A stretch of DNA of 64,000 nucleotides from Schistosoma mansoni (GCF_000237925.1 NW_017386038.1:744001-808000), one strand, 5' to 3'. Counted from the first letter of the stretch, positions 47,101 through 58,037 are shown. A program made the numbers and translations. The notes: generated by a model not told the origin, from the sequence alone.

Positions 47101-49890
47101 AATAATATTGGATTTAATGTGGTATTTCGTATGCATAAAATACAGTAGTTGCGAGGCCAAAAATTGACTATACTCAAATATTGTACATTCATAATTGGAA
47201 ATCATAAAGTAACTTGAAGGAAAAACGTAGACACTTTTTATCTTATTCTTCTGCTGATATGTTTGTTAAAGTAAACCATAATTACCCAAAAATTCGAACT
47301 CATTACACATTTTTTGAACGCTATTTTGTCATCCCTTGAGTTAAGAAACCTAGAAATGATGATCAACTGGTAAAGTCCAGTTATTATTAAGTCGAATTTT
47401 CATTGCTTAAACACACCATCAGGAGGAAAATAACCTCAGTCATAACATCAATTAATAGAAGGTATAGATGATTATGGGAAATCATCCATATTCTTGTTAA
47501 GTACACTTACCGAAATGCCGCTATTTTGAGTGCTAAAATAGTGAATTACACAAAAAATAGTACATGACTTTTCATTGGATAAGGAAAAGTTTCTAAATAA
47601 GCTTGTATATATTATATTTATACTGATTAGTTAAGCACAAGTTCTATATATTATTTTCTGATCATTTCATGAAAGTTTACCGTGTTGCTGTTATACAACA
47701 TCAATTTTCAGATTAAGTCAATATGCATATTATGTCTTGTGATCCGATGCTGACACATTCAGTTTCCAGATACGTCAACGGGTGCAACTGCTTTTGTTTA
47801 CCTATGCACTGAAACTCGAAACCTTTCACTTGACACTTCAAAAAAACCCTTCACGGACTGATCTCCTCAGTCCAGTAACTCACAAGCTCTTACAACGAGT
47901 ATGAGGGTATCAGGAGGCTGATGTTTGTGCATAGTAGGATCTGAAATTGATCAACTTATGAAGATTGTTAATATATTTGAATATGGGTATGTATTCACTT
48001 CTCTTTGATGGTTAACAGTTATGATACTGAAAGCACAAGCCAATAATGATGATTACTGTATTCGTATGATCAATGGTGAAAATACTATGGTAACAATATA
48101 TTTTTCGAATACTGTAGTAGATAAGCGAGAAGCTACCTTCCCTGGAACTCATAAATCAGCTGTTTTGAAGCAACTTTAAAACCTATTTCACTCAAACATA
48201 AAGTAACTGGTTTGGAGTTTGGATGAATGTTTTGTAACCATTAATCTTCAGCTTTTATTCCTTATCCAGATTGTTTCACACAACCATCCGTCTTCAATTA
48301 AAATAGTTCTAATATAAAGTTTTCGCACATCAGTTTGTTTTGACTGCCAAAACTGTATCCATCAAAATCAAAACTTCCTTCTCATATATAACCAGTTGGC
48401 AAATAAATTGACTTTGAATGATTTATTTGTTCATTGTTCAGTTAGGCACTTACTTACACTCCAAATACATTCAGCTAAATTTTTTAAAAAAATTCCACAA
48501 TGTTTATATATTACTATTGAGAAATCATTGCTATGGTCATAAGAGACTTTACATTCAACTGAAAATACAGTTGAGTTCACACTACTTCATTTTACGTATA
48601 TTACCATATCTGTGGTATGGCAACTCGGACTGATGTACGTACGTACGAAGTTCTACGTTGTGACTGACTAACTGACCATATCTGTATTACTATTCAAAAT
48701 GATATGTTTAGAATGAGACTGATACAAGCGAACTTAAGGAAACTAAACATTACACTAAACAGAATGAATGTTCACATTGTTCTCAATAAAGGTGACTATT
48801 GTTATTACGGTATTTCTATCACAGAGTCACTTCGGTCATTTTATTGAGTTTAAGAAAAACAGAGTGTCCAATAAAAGTCTTCGGTGGAACAAATTGATAC
48901 CGTGAATGTTCGAAAAAATAATAATTTGCCTATCAGGATAAAGTTTGTCGTTAGCAAAATTATCTTTCACACAAGAATCACACATAATTCCTTAGCTAAT
49001 CAATCTGTGAATATATGGGGTATGTTGACCATCATGCAAGTTGAAACGAATATTTGAAGAAGGGATATGGTAGTGTCTCTGTAAAGAGTACGGTAGTTAA
49101 AAGGATGCCGAATCGAGCTAATGCATGTTAGCGCAACACTTTATTTTGCTTATTTCTGGTTGATCAACTGAATGTGTGGATATTCTACTGATAAGAACAT
49201 GAAATTACAATATACTTTTTACTGTTGAGTGGACTTTAATTAACACACATCTTTTCAAAAGTATCTAACTTCGAATAAACAGTAAGAAAACAGAGTAAGA
49301 GTGACTTCTGTACTTTGCCTAGTTGTTAAGTATGTCTGAACAAAAATCCTCGATCCGAATCTCGTGCTTTTGAGGCTCGACAAAAACCGAACATCTAATT
49401 ATGAAACAAATGTTGTTCTTTATAGTGTTCAAACTCTCGTTATCTACCCGTAGCATTAGTGTCAACTTATTGACTACTCAATTGTAGATATTTTGAATTT
49501 ATATGAGGCCAATTACTACCAGAACAGCCTCAGATTAGTCACGGAATATAAAATCGAGTGACAGGAATTTGAGTGAAAATGAGGACCTCAGTTCCCTTGA
49601 GACTACGAATACTTTGACGAATATAAAATATTACGAAATGCTGCTCCAGGGTTTACCTTAAATTTCATTTAATTACCTAACAGTGATACACAGTGAACAT
49701 GATGTCAAGCCAGTCTAACTTGTGTCTATATTGCAGCATTATTGATGGAATTCAATCAATACTACAATACTAGACTAATAATGCAACACTTCCACCTCAG
49801 TGACCTGCCTAATTAGTATTGTGTATTCTGTACTAAATAATTCAGTCACTGAACAAATGAATTTTAAAACCGAATGGACAAAAAGCAGAG
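44190..49890. other. No confident feature
   Basis: AT-rich. On the minus strand some strong donor-like sites with short open stretches occur (near 47505, 48440 and 48550). These could be micro-exons of the gene starting at 50870, but none can be assigned firmly. Confidence 0.35.
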
Positions 49891-49897
49891 AACTTAC

Positions 49898-50870
49898 ATA
49901 GCGATTGCTTTATATTAAATGTAAATGAAAATCTTTTATAAGGAAGAGACAAATGTGATATCACAACGTCTATAGTAATGGAAGTTTTATAAAAAGGAAT
50001 AACATAATTCTACTTTCATTTAGTATTGTTCGTTTAAGTCTTGCCATTGATACTTAGGACTGCAGCTGGTCAGTCTCTTATTGGAATATGTGCATACTGT
50101 GTGGATTGCCTCGATATTGTCTTAATTCCCAATCATTATAAGGAAAGATGTATAGTGTCTAGCAGTGCAATCCAGGACGCACGTTTCGTCCCATTTTGGA
50201 CTCGTCAGCTGGATGTACCTGCATCTCACAGTTGTTGTTCACTTTGGAACTAGGGAATGAACAGTTGCAATCCTAAGTATCAATGGAAAGATTCAAACAA
50301 ACAAGTGAATTCAATCTTCACCCTATTGCACAAGCAAAGTGATTCAGGTACATTCAGCTGACAAGTCTCCAATGGGACGAAACGCTCGTCAAACTGGATT
50401 CCACTGCTAGGCACCATCCATCTTTGCTTATAATTCTCCTTTGTAGTAAATATTTGATAATAATTACATGACAAATCAATCACATTCATCACCAAAACTA
50501 CATTATTTTACATAAGTATTAATTGATTAATAGGATATTTCAAATCTTATATGATTATGTACATCAGTGAAATTGCGACGAATCCAATCAAAAGATTTAG
50601 TTCTTCCAGTCTGAAGATAATTCTTTACTGTATATTCAGTATTTCAAGGCACAATGAGGGCTAGTACTTTCAATTTTGATGGACTACACTTCAGATGAGA
50701 GACTCGTTACAAGATTAACAGCGACGTTGCTTGAATATCAAATACACTACTATTAGTACATGATGCATACTCAAATAAAAAAAGTACAAACATCTTATGG
50801 ATTACTTACCAACATCTGAAATCTGAAAGCATAAAGCTAAAATCATAAATAATGCAACATGGAAACTCAT
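49898..50870 (-). CDS. Micro-exon-gene-like secreted protein, first two exons (partial)
   Basis: Minus strand. Exon 1 (50870-50810) encodes MSFHVALFMILALCFQISDV, a clean signal peptide, and ends in phase 1 at a consensus GGTAAGTAA donor. A 72-base candidate exon 2 (49969-49898) has acceptor TTACTATAG and donor GTAAGTTC. It is open in the required phase, keeps phase 1 and contains PYKRFSFTF, which loosely recalls the KFSFRF stretch of the TEM7-like gene. Two SINE-B copies lie in the intron between them. Later exons were not resolved. Exon 1 is well supported; exon 2 is moderate. Schistosome micro-exon genes and small secreted proteins share this start architecture. Confidence 0.5.
50041..50253 (-). 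mobile_element. SINE-B (SM-alpha-like)
   Basis: Minus-strand copy with a degenerate tRNA-like head, a hammerhead at 50170-50214 and the 3' part CACTGCTAGACACTATACA, running on to about 50041. It stands head to head with the copy at 50290. It lies in the first intron of the minus-strand gene, in the same orientation as that gene. Confidence 0.75.
50170..50214 (-). ncRNA. Hammerhead ribozyme in SINE-B (core intact)
   Basis: Minus strand: ATCCAG, CTGACGA, stem II GTCC/GGAC, GAAA, a very short stem III, GTC, then CTGGAT. Stems I and II pair perfectly and all invariant bases are present. This is the best-preserved ribozyme in the window and closely matches the published schistosome hammerhead design. 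Cleavage is expected between 50176 and 50175. Confidence 0.8.
50290..50440 (+). mobile_element. SINE-B, inactive ribozyme
   Basis: Plus-strand copy. The hammerhead region 50352-50399 reads CTGACAA, so G8 (general acid) is A, and three extra A follow the cleavage triplet. Cleavage activity is not expected. The 3' end stops at TTTGCTTATAAT. Confidence 0.7.
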
Positions 50871-50906
50871 TGTACAGTGATTGGAATATGTTGACTTGTT
50901 TCTATA

Positions 50907-50914
50907 TTTATATA
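50907..50914 (-). promoter_or_regulatory. TATA box for the minus-strand gene
   Basis: TATATAAA on the minus strand, ending 37 bases before the ATG at 50870. The spacing resembles that in the TEM7-like gene. Confidence 0.5.
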
Positions 50915-50951
50915 TATGACTTGTGAATTGAATGAACTAAATTATATCCAG

Positions 50952-51144
50952 GCAACATCTTCATGCCAGATTATCACCAACATTTAGTTCCAATAAATGT
51001 GCCTTTTTTGCATGACATATATTCACCAAACTTTACAAATACAATGTACTTGAAAGGCTACAATTTTGTCCATAAATGGATTATAATACTTAAATTCAAA
51101 TCATTCATCTATACTACTTTGAATGAACCATGGCAACATACATG
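50952..51144 (+). CDS. Possible exon, function unknown
   Basis: An open stretch of about 64 codons between an acceptor-like TTATATCCAG and a donor-like ACATG/GTGATA. It encodes a Tyr/Phe-rich peptide beginning NIFMPDYHQHLVPINVPF. No family is recognised and the phase does not join directly to the exon at 51858. It may be chance. Confidence 0.22.
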
Positions 51145-51857
51145 GTGATACATTGAAAAAAACAAAAATAAAATTCTTCAATAATCATTAATAAATGTTT
51201 GAATGTATCCAACCTTTTCAATGGCTTCATTGGAACAGATTATATTATGGACACAAAATATGCACCATTTATGATAATGATAAATTAAACACTCATGTTC
51301 ATAGTAATAAACTCATTGTTTATGAGGGAGTAAACGTAAACTTGACAAAAACAGAGTTATTTGAGTTATGAGCAAGTATGATCTAATTAACTGCATAGTT
51401 TATCCAAAGCTTTTGTTGCATTTGACAGAAACTATAACCATATACTTTTAAGCTCAAAAACAATTTTATTTGACTAATCTTGTAGTGTGTACTACTGATA
51501 TAGACAGATATAAGTAGTATATATTATCAATCAAAAGTGAAATACCCGGCAGAAGAAGGTTAAGAAGATCGAAGTAAAATGATAGAGAACAGAGAATAAC
51601 TGGTGTGGAAATGATGAAACAGTGAAGTCTGAGACAATTGATCAATATTTTACAAATAAAGTAGATACTGTACGATTCTCAAATTTTACTGAAATGTTCT
51701 GTATCATCGTGTTCAAATACATTCGATTGTATCCATTTGTATCCACGTTCACTACAGACGATCGAATCATAATGAATGAATTACTGTTACTAGTTTTACG
51801 TTGTTTTAAAAATATATCGTCCTAACACTTTCATATCATTATTGAACAACCTCTTAG

Positions 51858-52139
51858 GTTACTCCTGGTTGGTTGCAACTAATCTTTCTTAAAGCACTAG
51901 ATTTGCATACCATTCAAACTGATGTCATAATTGACAAAGAAGCGCGGTCATATAATTCATTATCACAATTTTGTACGTTTGTTTATATTATTCTTTTGAT
52001 AATACGTTTTGTAGTTTCATGTTGTCATTGTACATGTCATACATCATTATTGCAAAGAGAAGAAAAACATTCTTTTATTGAACCAGTCATTTGTTCAACA
52101 GAATGCATTTTAAAAAATGGACTAACTAGTAATCGATGA
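51858..52139 (+). CDS. Terminal exon of a membrane protein gene (partial)
   Basis: Acceptor AACAACCTCTTAG precedes a 282-base open stretch ending at TGA 52137-52139. Encoded order: a short lumenal part (VTPGWLQLIFLKALDL...), a strong membrane segment FCTFVYIILLIIRFVVSCC, then a Cys-rich and charged cytoplasmic tail of about 45 residues. AATAAA follows at 52160-52165. Upstream exons were not found. It faces the minus-strand gene at 50870 in divergent orientation. The family is not recognised. Confidence 0.4.
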   Translation, partial: VTPGWLQLIFLKALDLHTIQTDVIIDKEARSYNSLSQFCTFVYIILLIIRFVVSCCHCTCHTSLLQREEKHSFIEPVICSTECILKNGLTSNR

Positions 52140-52159
52140 ACTTCATGAAAGTTAGTAAA

Positions 52160-52165
52160 AATAAA
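52160..52165 (+). terminator. Poly(A) signal after the 51.86-kb exon
   Basis: AATAAA 20 bases after the stop codon. A SINE-A copy begins immediately downstream. Confidence 0.4.
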
Positions 52166-52169
52166 CGGT

Positions 52170-52395
52170 GGTGCAGTTTCGTGGATTAGTTGAGGCGAGA
52201 CATTGTCACTGCAGGGTGCCAGCTTAGTGCTTTAGTGTTTAAGCGTTCACGTGCCAGACAGATAGTTCCTGGCTTCGAATAAAGAGGACGTAATCGTGGA
52301 TGTGCACTACTGAGAAGTCCCATACTAGGACGAAACGGCCGTCCAGTGCATCCAGGTTTTCCATAGCAGTCTAACTTTAATTAACTCATAAATTT
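52170..52395 (+). mobile_element. SINE-A, inactive ribozyme
   Basis: Diverged plus-strand copy with a box-B remnant (GGCTTCGAATAA), a hammerhead region at 52304-52349 and the 3' end GTCTAACTTTAATTAACTCAT. The core reads CTGAGAA, so G8 is A; the GAAA and GTC remain. Confidence 0.7.
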
Positions 52396-52726
52396 AAACA
52401 TTAAAACACTAGAATTTTCACAAAACCCTTTCTGATGAAAATAGAAACATTATTTATTTTAGTTGCATTAATTACTACTCTACATTCAAAGATCACCAGT
52501 CTTACTGTATTATTCAGTCGTTATTGTCATTGACATTTCTGACCTCACCTGAGCTGTGTTTATATCAGGAAAGTATGACATGCTTACATCTATCATGGTG
52601 ATTTATTAATCCCAAGTAACTTTAATTTTTAAATCATTTTTTCAATCGTATCCCTAAAAGTTTAATTTCATTGTTATTATGTTGTCGTCATCTGATACTC
52701 ATCTCTTACACAATAATGATGTTCAC

Positions 52727-53005
52727 GTATTTGTTTGTTTTCGATGTAGGTTTGTTCTCTGAGCTGGATGATTTGGTCGTGGAGCTTCCATCATCCTTCT
52801 GAACGATATCATCAACACAAACGTCAGGTAGAAGTGAAGTGTTTGTTTTACCATATTGAGCGATTACCGAATCATTCAATAACCTTACATAACCCCTTCC
52901 AATTTTGATTACGACTGCGGGTAACGAAAACACTTGTTCTACTTTCCTATATATATTTTTCAACATATAAATACACATAGATCTCAGCCAGGTTTGTTTA
53001 TACAC
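52727..53005 (-). CDS. Open frame with Ser/Thr-rich tail, possible exon
   Basis: A minus-strand frame of 92-99 residues, open from an acceptor-like ATATATATAG near 52957. It contains QYGKTNTSLLPDVCVDDIVQ and a Ser/Thr/Lys-rich stretch GSSTTKSSSSENKPTSKTN. The end of this frame is the module repeated at 43.36 and 43.75 kb. It could be a duplicated gene exon (stalk-like) or a repeat. The family is not recognised. Confidence 0.3.
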
Positions 53006-53019
53006 TTTGTATCCCTATT

Positions 53020-54430
53020 CTCTGTATTACTGTGATTTGGGTTCTGCTTTAAATATGTATATTAACTTCACAAATGAGAGTGAGGTATACGTTTGTTAAA
53101 AGCTAAATTAATAATTTTAACTGAAGGTTCCATGCTCCTTATGAGAAAAGATGAATAGAATGAATTCATTTTATTCTCCAGACGTTTCCCTTCTTGCTCT
53201 GTTTGGAATAATGCAGAAATCAGGTCTCTTATTAAACATACTTGCTTTAATTCCATGTGGATGACTTATCTGTTGAGTTTGCTCAAAAAGTAAAAGGTGA
53301 TTTATGTCAATGATAACATTACCGACTTATTCTTATATAACACACACTAATCCAATATTTACCCAGAATTACCATCTTTCTTATTGTCTCATATATTTAA
53401 GTGATTTTGAACCATCATTTACCACCTCACATCTATAATAATGACATCATTATGACATTGTCTACATGAAGTCGAATAGATAGATTACATGTATCATAAT
53501 TTTTGCTATTTATAATTTAATCTCTAAAGAAGAGATGCTCCATGTTTGAAAAAACATTATGCGTGACGAAAAAAAACTCAAAGATGTAGAGAATGAAGAT
53601 TCGATGAAGAGAACCAACTTGCTGTTTGAAGTATAATTACAGAGTACCATTATTCTTCTAATTCTATTGTAATTTTGATTGCTCTCAGATTACCTTCCTG
53701 TTCTCTTAATTGCAATCTTTTGCTGTCAGGCATTCTGTTTTCGACTGGGGCTAGATACTACTTATATCTGTCAACATTAGTAGCATTCACTACAATAATA
53801 CTCGTAAATAACTTTTTGAGTTCCTTTATTATTTGATAAGGAGTAGTGTGAAAATCGTCAGCTTTTAAGCAGAATGGGTTGAATTATGAACACAGTTTAC
53901 TCGTACGTTGTAATGAAGAACACATTTTATGATTGTACTATTTGACACTCAATGTAAATATGTTAATGCTAATTAGTTATGAAATGTTCTATGATCCAAA
54001 TAGTGGAAGTTTCTTGTGGAACATATTTCATCACTTTTCATGATCGAAAGATTTTTGGTAAATCTGAACATGTGAGACATTTATCTTGACTATTGTTCTC
54101 TAATTCATGATTAACTACTTCAGTGGTAAAATAATATGGAAAATATTTATCTTCATACAAGAAAAACCTTCAATCTTGTGAAGATGAATCGGTGAAGGAA
54201 TACCAAGTATAAGTTTTTCTAATTTAATATAGCTAATGAAGTCCTTCTTCAGCCAATCAATTCCTTAATTAATCATAAGTCCTAATTTTGTTACGAGTAT
54301 TTCTAGATAGTAGACCTAAAAACGAGTAAGCACTTGTTTGTACTTAACTCATCTCAGGATTATAGAAAAAAATAGGTAAAACATCTCGATTATTGATGAT
54401 CGTTAATTAATTAATTTATTTAAACACATA
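53020..54430. other. No recognisable gene
   Basis: AT-rich intergenic sequence. Confidence 0.4.
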
Positions 54431-54439
54431 AATATTGGT

Positions 54440-54945
54440 ACAAAAAGGCACCAGATACATATGCCCCACAAAAATCTCATTTGATTTGTGCGGGGGATGC
54501 GACACTGCACGGGTACCCAAACCGAAACAGGTGGTTTTCTTAGGAGGTCACACCCAATGCCTTTGACCTAAATGTCTAACCCACAAGGCAGTAGAGCATC
54601 GTGAGGAGATGCAGTTCCATGGTAGCCGATGACCAAAGATTGATTCATACTCCATTTGTTCCCTCAGGATAATGAACCATTGATTTGAAATGAGGGTTTT
54701 CCAACTCTCCTAAGTGGATGTTCTGTGTCCACCAACCCGGTTAAAGCACAGGACATTCGCTTTTCGTCCTCTCAATTTCGTAAACAGCACCTTCTCCACG
54801 AGAAGGCAGTGAGTAGGACTTTCCCGGCAGGGACTGTATCCGCGTGGCCATGTAGGAGCATTTCAAGAGGGAGAGCGTACTCTCCCAACTTTCAGCTGTA
54901 CCAGGGCATTTGGGGGCTGATCGTTGACAAAATTGATTCATTTTA
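54440..54945. repeat. GC-richer unclassified element
   Basis: About 500 bases clearly richer in GC than the surroundings, with sharp AT-rich borders. It has no long frame on either strand that looks coding. Composition and borders suggest an inserted repeat, but it has no second copy in this window. Confidence 0.4.
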
Positions 54946-55309
54946 TTCGAAATGATTCACATAAAATACCCAATGCTAAATCTAACAATCACACTTATAT
55001 TTCCGTGAAACAAACTAACTGATTTAATGAATATGTAGTAAATGAAGTTCAAGTGTGAATGAGTTCAAAAGAGTAGGTTGTTTAGTCTAGTACCAAGGTC
55101 ATCATCTTTCATGTTCATCTGTATATGTAACTCTATTTTCTTAACAAAATACAAATACTACATGTATATTGACATCGAGATATCAGGAATATGACAGCCA
55201 ATGTAACTCTGTTTCTGTGGCTTGTTTAGTTTTGGAAATAATCAAATACAATAATTGAAAATTTATAATTATTGTGACAATAGGATAACAAATTATGTTG
55301 AAATAGATA

Positions 55310-55500
55310 AGAAGGTGGTTGGGAGTGGTCAACACGAAACCCTGGACACGGGTTTCGTGCTGCTTGGCACTTGTCAGCAAGGTGTACCTGTAATCTTGGG
55401 GGAACTGGTGCTCCCTGACGGATTCAATCTTGTGTCACTCAGCTTCACAGTCAGAGACGTTAACACTGAGCTATTCAGGCCGCGACTGATGAAATAGCCC
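55310..55500 (-). mobile_element. SINE-C with hammerhead-like fold
   Basis: Minus strand: a box-B-like GATTGAATCC, then ACCTTG CTGACAA GTGC...GCAC GAAA, a GTC triplet and CAGGGT (55339-55383). Stem I pairs with one G-U and stem II pairs perfectly, but the core has A at G8, so it is probably inactive. Related to copies in repeat X at 15.1 and 28.4 kb. Confidence 0.6.
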
Positions 55501-55589
55501 GTAGTTTTCCGAAAAATTCAAATAAAGCTTTATTTGGAACAATAAGAAGTTAGATTCACATGGTGTTGTATACTTGTATCTTTACATTG

Positions 55590-55830
55590 TTATTTAGGAC
55601 TGCAATTGATCTGTCTCTAATTGGCATATGCGCATACTGTGCGTGTTGCCTCGATATTGCCTTAATTCATAAACATTATAAGCAAATATGGATAGTGGCT
55701 AGCAGTGGAATCTAGGACGCGCGTTTCGTCCTATTTGAGACTCGTCAGCTGGATGTACCTACACCTCAGAGTTGATGTTCACTCTGGGACTCGAACCCAG
55801 TACCACTGTAACTTGAAAGCCTGAACAGAA
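55590..55830 (-). mobile_element. SINE-B (SM-alpha-like) with box B
   Basis: Minus strand, full architecture: perfect box B GGTTCGAGTCC (55797-55787), hammerhead (55754-55710), then the 3' part through TTTGCTTATAATG to GCGCATATGCC. The tRNA-like head marks it as polymerase III-type; it is not a functional tRNA gene. Confidence 0.8.
55710..55754 (-). ncRNA. Hammerhead ribozyme in SINE-B (core intact, stem I mismatch)
   Basis: ATCCAG, CTGACGA, stem II GTCT/GGAC (one U-G), GAAA, GTC, then CTAGAT. The core is complete. The third stem I pair is C-A, which should weaken but may not abolish folding. Confidence 0.7.
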
Positions 55831-56325
55831 TTCATATAATCAGGTTCATTATAATGATGTACAGGTGAATTGTTAAACGAACCATATTATCAGATTCATG
55901 GGATTTCATTTAAGAAAGTAAGAAAGTGGATGATGACTGTACACTCAAAAAAAACTGATTGAAACTTCATTATCCATTAATCAGATTTTTTGATATACAC
56001 ATTCAATCAGTATTGATAAGTAGTAGATGCATTCAAGATAAGACTTTCGAAATACAAAAATTAAGTATGGGTGTCAATGACTACGAAGTCTTTATAACAG
56101 ATAAGATTGAACTGATACAGAAAATTATGCGATCTTTTTGTATAACTCACACAAACTATTAGTCCGAATATACGTTTTTGGTGTGAGTATGTATCAGATA
56201 TGCTATCGGTTATTGATAGCAACGTCTATTGACCTTTGGTTTATCGTTTCAACATTGCTTTAACTTTGGTTGCACAAATCAAACTGTTTCCGAGCTAATT
56301 TATCTGTCTGTTTATTTACTTTACT
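55831..56325. other. No recognisable gene
   Basis: AT-rich spacer. Confidence 0.4.
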
Positions 56326-56332
56326 TTACTTA

Positions 56333-56665
56333 CTTATGCCTGTTTCTCCTCATCGAGGAGCATAGGCCGCCGACCATCATACTCCATCCAAACCTGTCCT
56401 GGGTAAACCTTTCCAGTTGTTCCCAGTTGTCATTTATCCTTTTCATATCTGCTTCTATTTCCCGGCGTAATGTGTTCTTTGACCTTCCTCTTTTCCGCTT
56501 CCTTTCCGGATTCCAAGTTGGGGATTGCCTCGTGATGCAGTTCGGTGATATCCTCCGCCTGTAGCTCTTCTAGACTTCATGCCGGTCTCAAGCCAGGATA
56601 AAGAAGGAGGGTTGGGCATGAGGTAGGCGACCCTATGAAGTAGAAAAACTAACTCGCTAAAAAAT
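56333..56665. mobile_element. RTE LINE fragment: 3' end joined to inverted 5' end
   Basis: 56333 to about 56552 is the minus-oriented last 215 bases of the RTE LINE (compare 17019-17250). About 56552-56665 is its 5'UTR in plus orientation (inverse of about 20105-20232). The join occurs at a shared CCT. Everything between is missing. This fits twin-primed reverse transcription with a large internal loss. Confidence 0.75.
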
Positions 56666-56992
56666 GTTAACCAGTTTGTTTATTTATCTACACTAATTAA
56701 TAAATGAAAAGTGTAATAATCTAATGTTGATATTCAGTTACAATCAATTATTCTGAGTAAAACCGGTTGCATAAACGATCGAGTTTCCGTCTATTGATCA
56801 TAAAGAACTCATAACTTTACAAGTACTCAGTTAACATGTATTTAGAAGTAGAGATTACCAGTGGTTCAACTATATTTAATAATAAAACAGGTTTTGACAT
56901 TCATGTTTTGACACTCCGCTATACATATACACCATCAATAAAGTGTAAATTTACTAAAAAAGGAACTAAATCAACTATGCTTTTTAATATAT

Positions 56993-57330
56993 AGTTGAAA
57001 TCGTGAGTCAATTGAAGCTAGACAACCATGGAAAATCGGGAGGCACTGTTGTGAGATATCAACATACTGAAGACATTGGTGAAATTGTTGCCTAACTTAG
57101 TTGATTGATTGAAGTTTTACATTAACAGCGTTGAATGTCAACCAGCTCAGTGGTCTATCGGTTAAGTGATCGCGCATGATACTGGTAGGTCCTGGGATAG
57201 AATCTCGCGCTGCGGAATCGTGGATGCACACTTCTGGGGGGTCCCACAATTAGATGAAACGGCAGTCCAGTGGTTCAAGGTTTTATATGGTGGTCTAACT
57301 TCATTTGACTCATGATTTCGACTATATATA
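56993..57330 (+). mobile_element. SINE-A fold-back (antisense 3' end plus sense copy)
   Basis: 56993-57048 is the SINE-A 3' end in antisense; in sense it begins exactly with CAGTGC, the first bases after the hammerhead cleavage point. At 57049 a sense copy begins, 5'-truncated, and runs to 57330 with a box-A-like GTGGTCTATCGG. Its ribozyme core reads CTGGGGG and is dead. Confidence 0.75.
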
Positions 57331-57835
57331 AAAATTACTAAAAATCTCAACTTGCCTATATAACATCAAAGTCAATTCCATTTTATCCGAAACAGAGATT
57401 TTAGTTTGAGATAAATATACTACTTAAAAATGTTTTAAGTATACTTTATATTCTTATATTTAGTGAATTAGTAAATATTAATTAAATGATATGGTCGAAT
57501 CCATCTGAAAACATTTACAATTGGCTAAGCAGATATAGTGACTCTTCATTTCAAAGAATTTCATCATGGATTTGAACAACCACCCATTACGATGCTTATC
57601 AATGTTGATGCTTTGTATCTTCACTGTACTACATCACATATATTTGTATGTCAATGAACAAGTAATTCATTCTTCCTTTCTAATTATTCATGGTAACATT
57701 ACCTTCTTTAAGAGAAAATTGATTGCTTACACAAGAACGATCAGAAATCAATAATCACTGAATCTCTTTTCATTGATTGTTCATGCAAAAATGTATCAAC
57801 AATTTATTTTACATATACACTTTTGTTAACAGATT

Positions 57836-58037
57836 GCCTCGATATAGCCTTGATTCACAAGCATGATAAGCAAAGATGGTTAGTGGCTAGCAGTGAAATC
57901 AAGGACGCGCGAGGGTACTGGGTTCGAGTCCCAGAGTGAACATCAACTCTGAGACGCAGGTACATCCAGCTGACGAGTCCCAAATAGGAGGAAACGCATG
58001 TCCTGGATTCCACTGCTAGCCACTAACCATATTTGCT
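57836..58037 (+). mobile_element. SINE-B fold-back
   Basis: 57836-57909 is the SINE-B 3' half in antisense. 57910-58037 is the 5' half and ribozyme in sense with box B GGTTCGAGTCC at 57920. Both arms share the private variant CACTAACCAT where other copies read CACTATCCAT, so they stem from one source copy. Confidence 0.75.
57964..58008 (+). ncRNA. Hammerhead ribozyme in SINE-B (stem II pair lost)
   Basis: ATCCAG, CTGACGA, GTCC...GGAG, GAAA, CGCAT, GTC, CTGGAT. The core bases are intact but the stem II pair next to the core is G-G instead of G-C, which is expected to lower activity strongly. Stem I is perfect. Confidence 0.65.

Noticed and set aside
54725-54955. 76-codon frame in the GC-richer element
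   Set aside because: The opposite strand is equally open, and composition rather than coding explains it.
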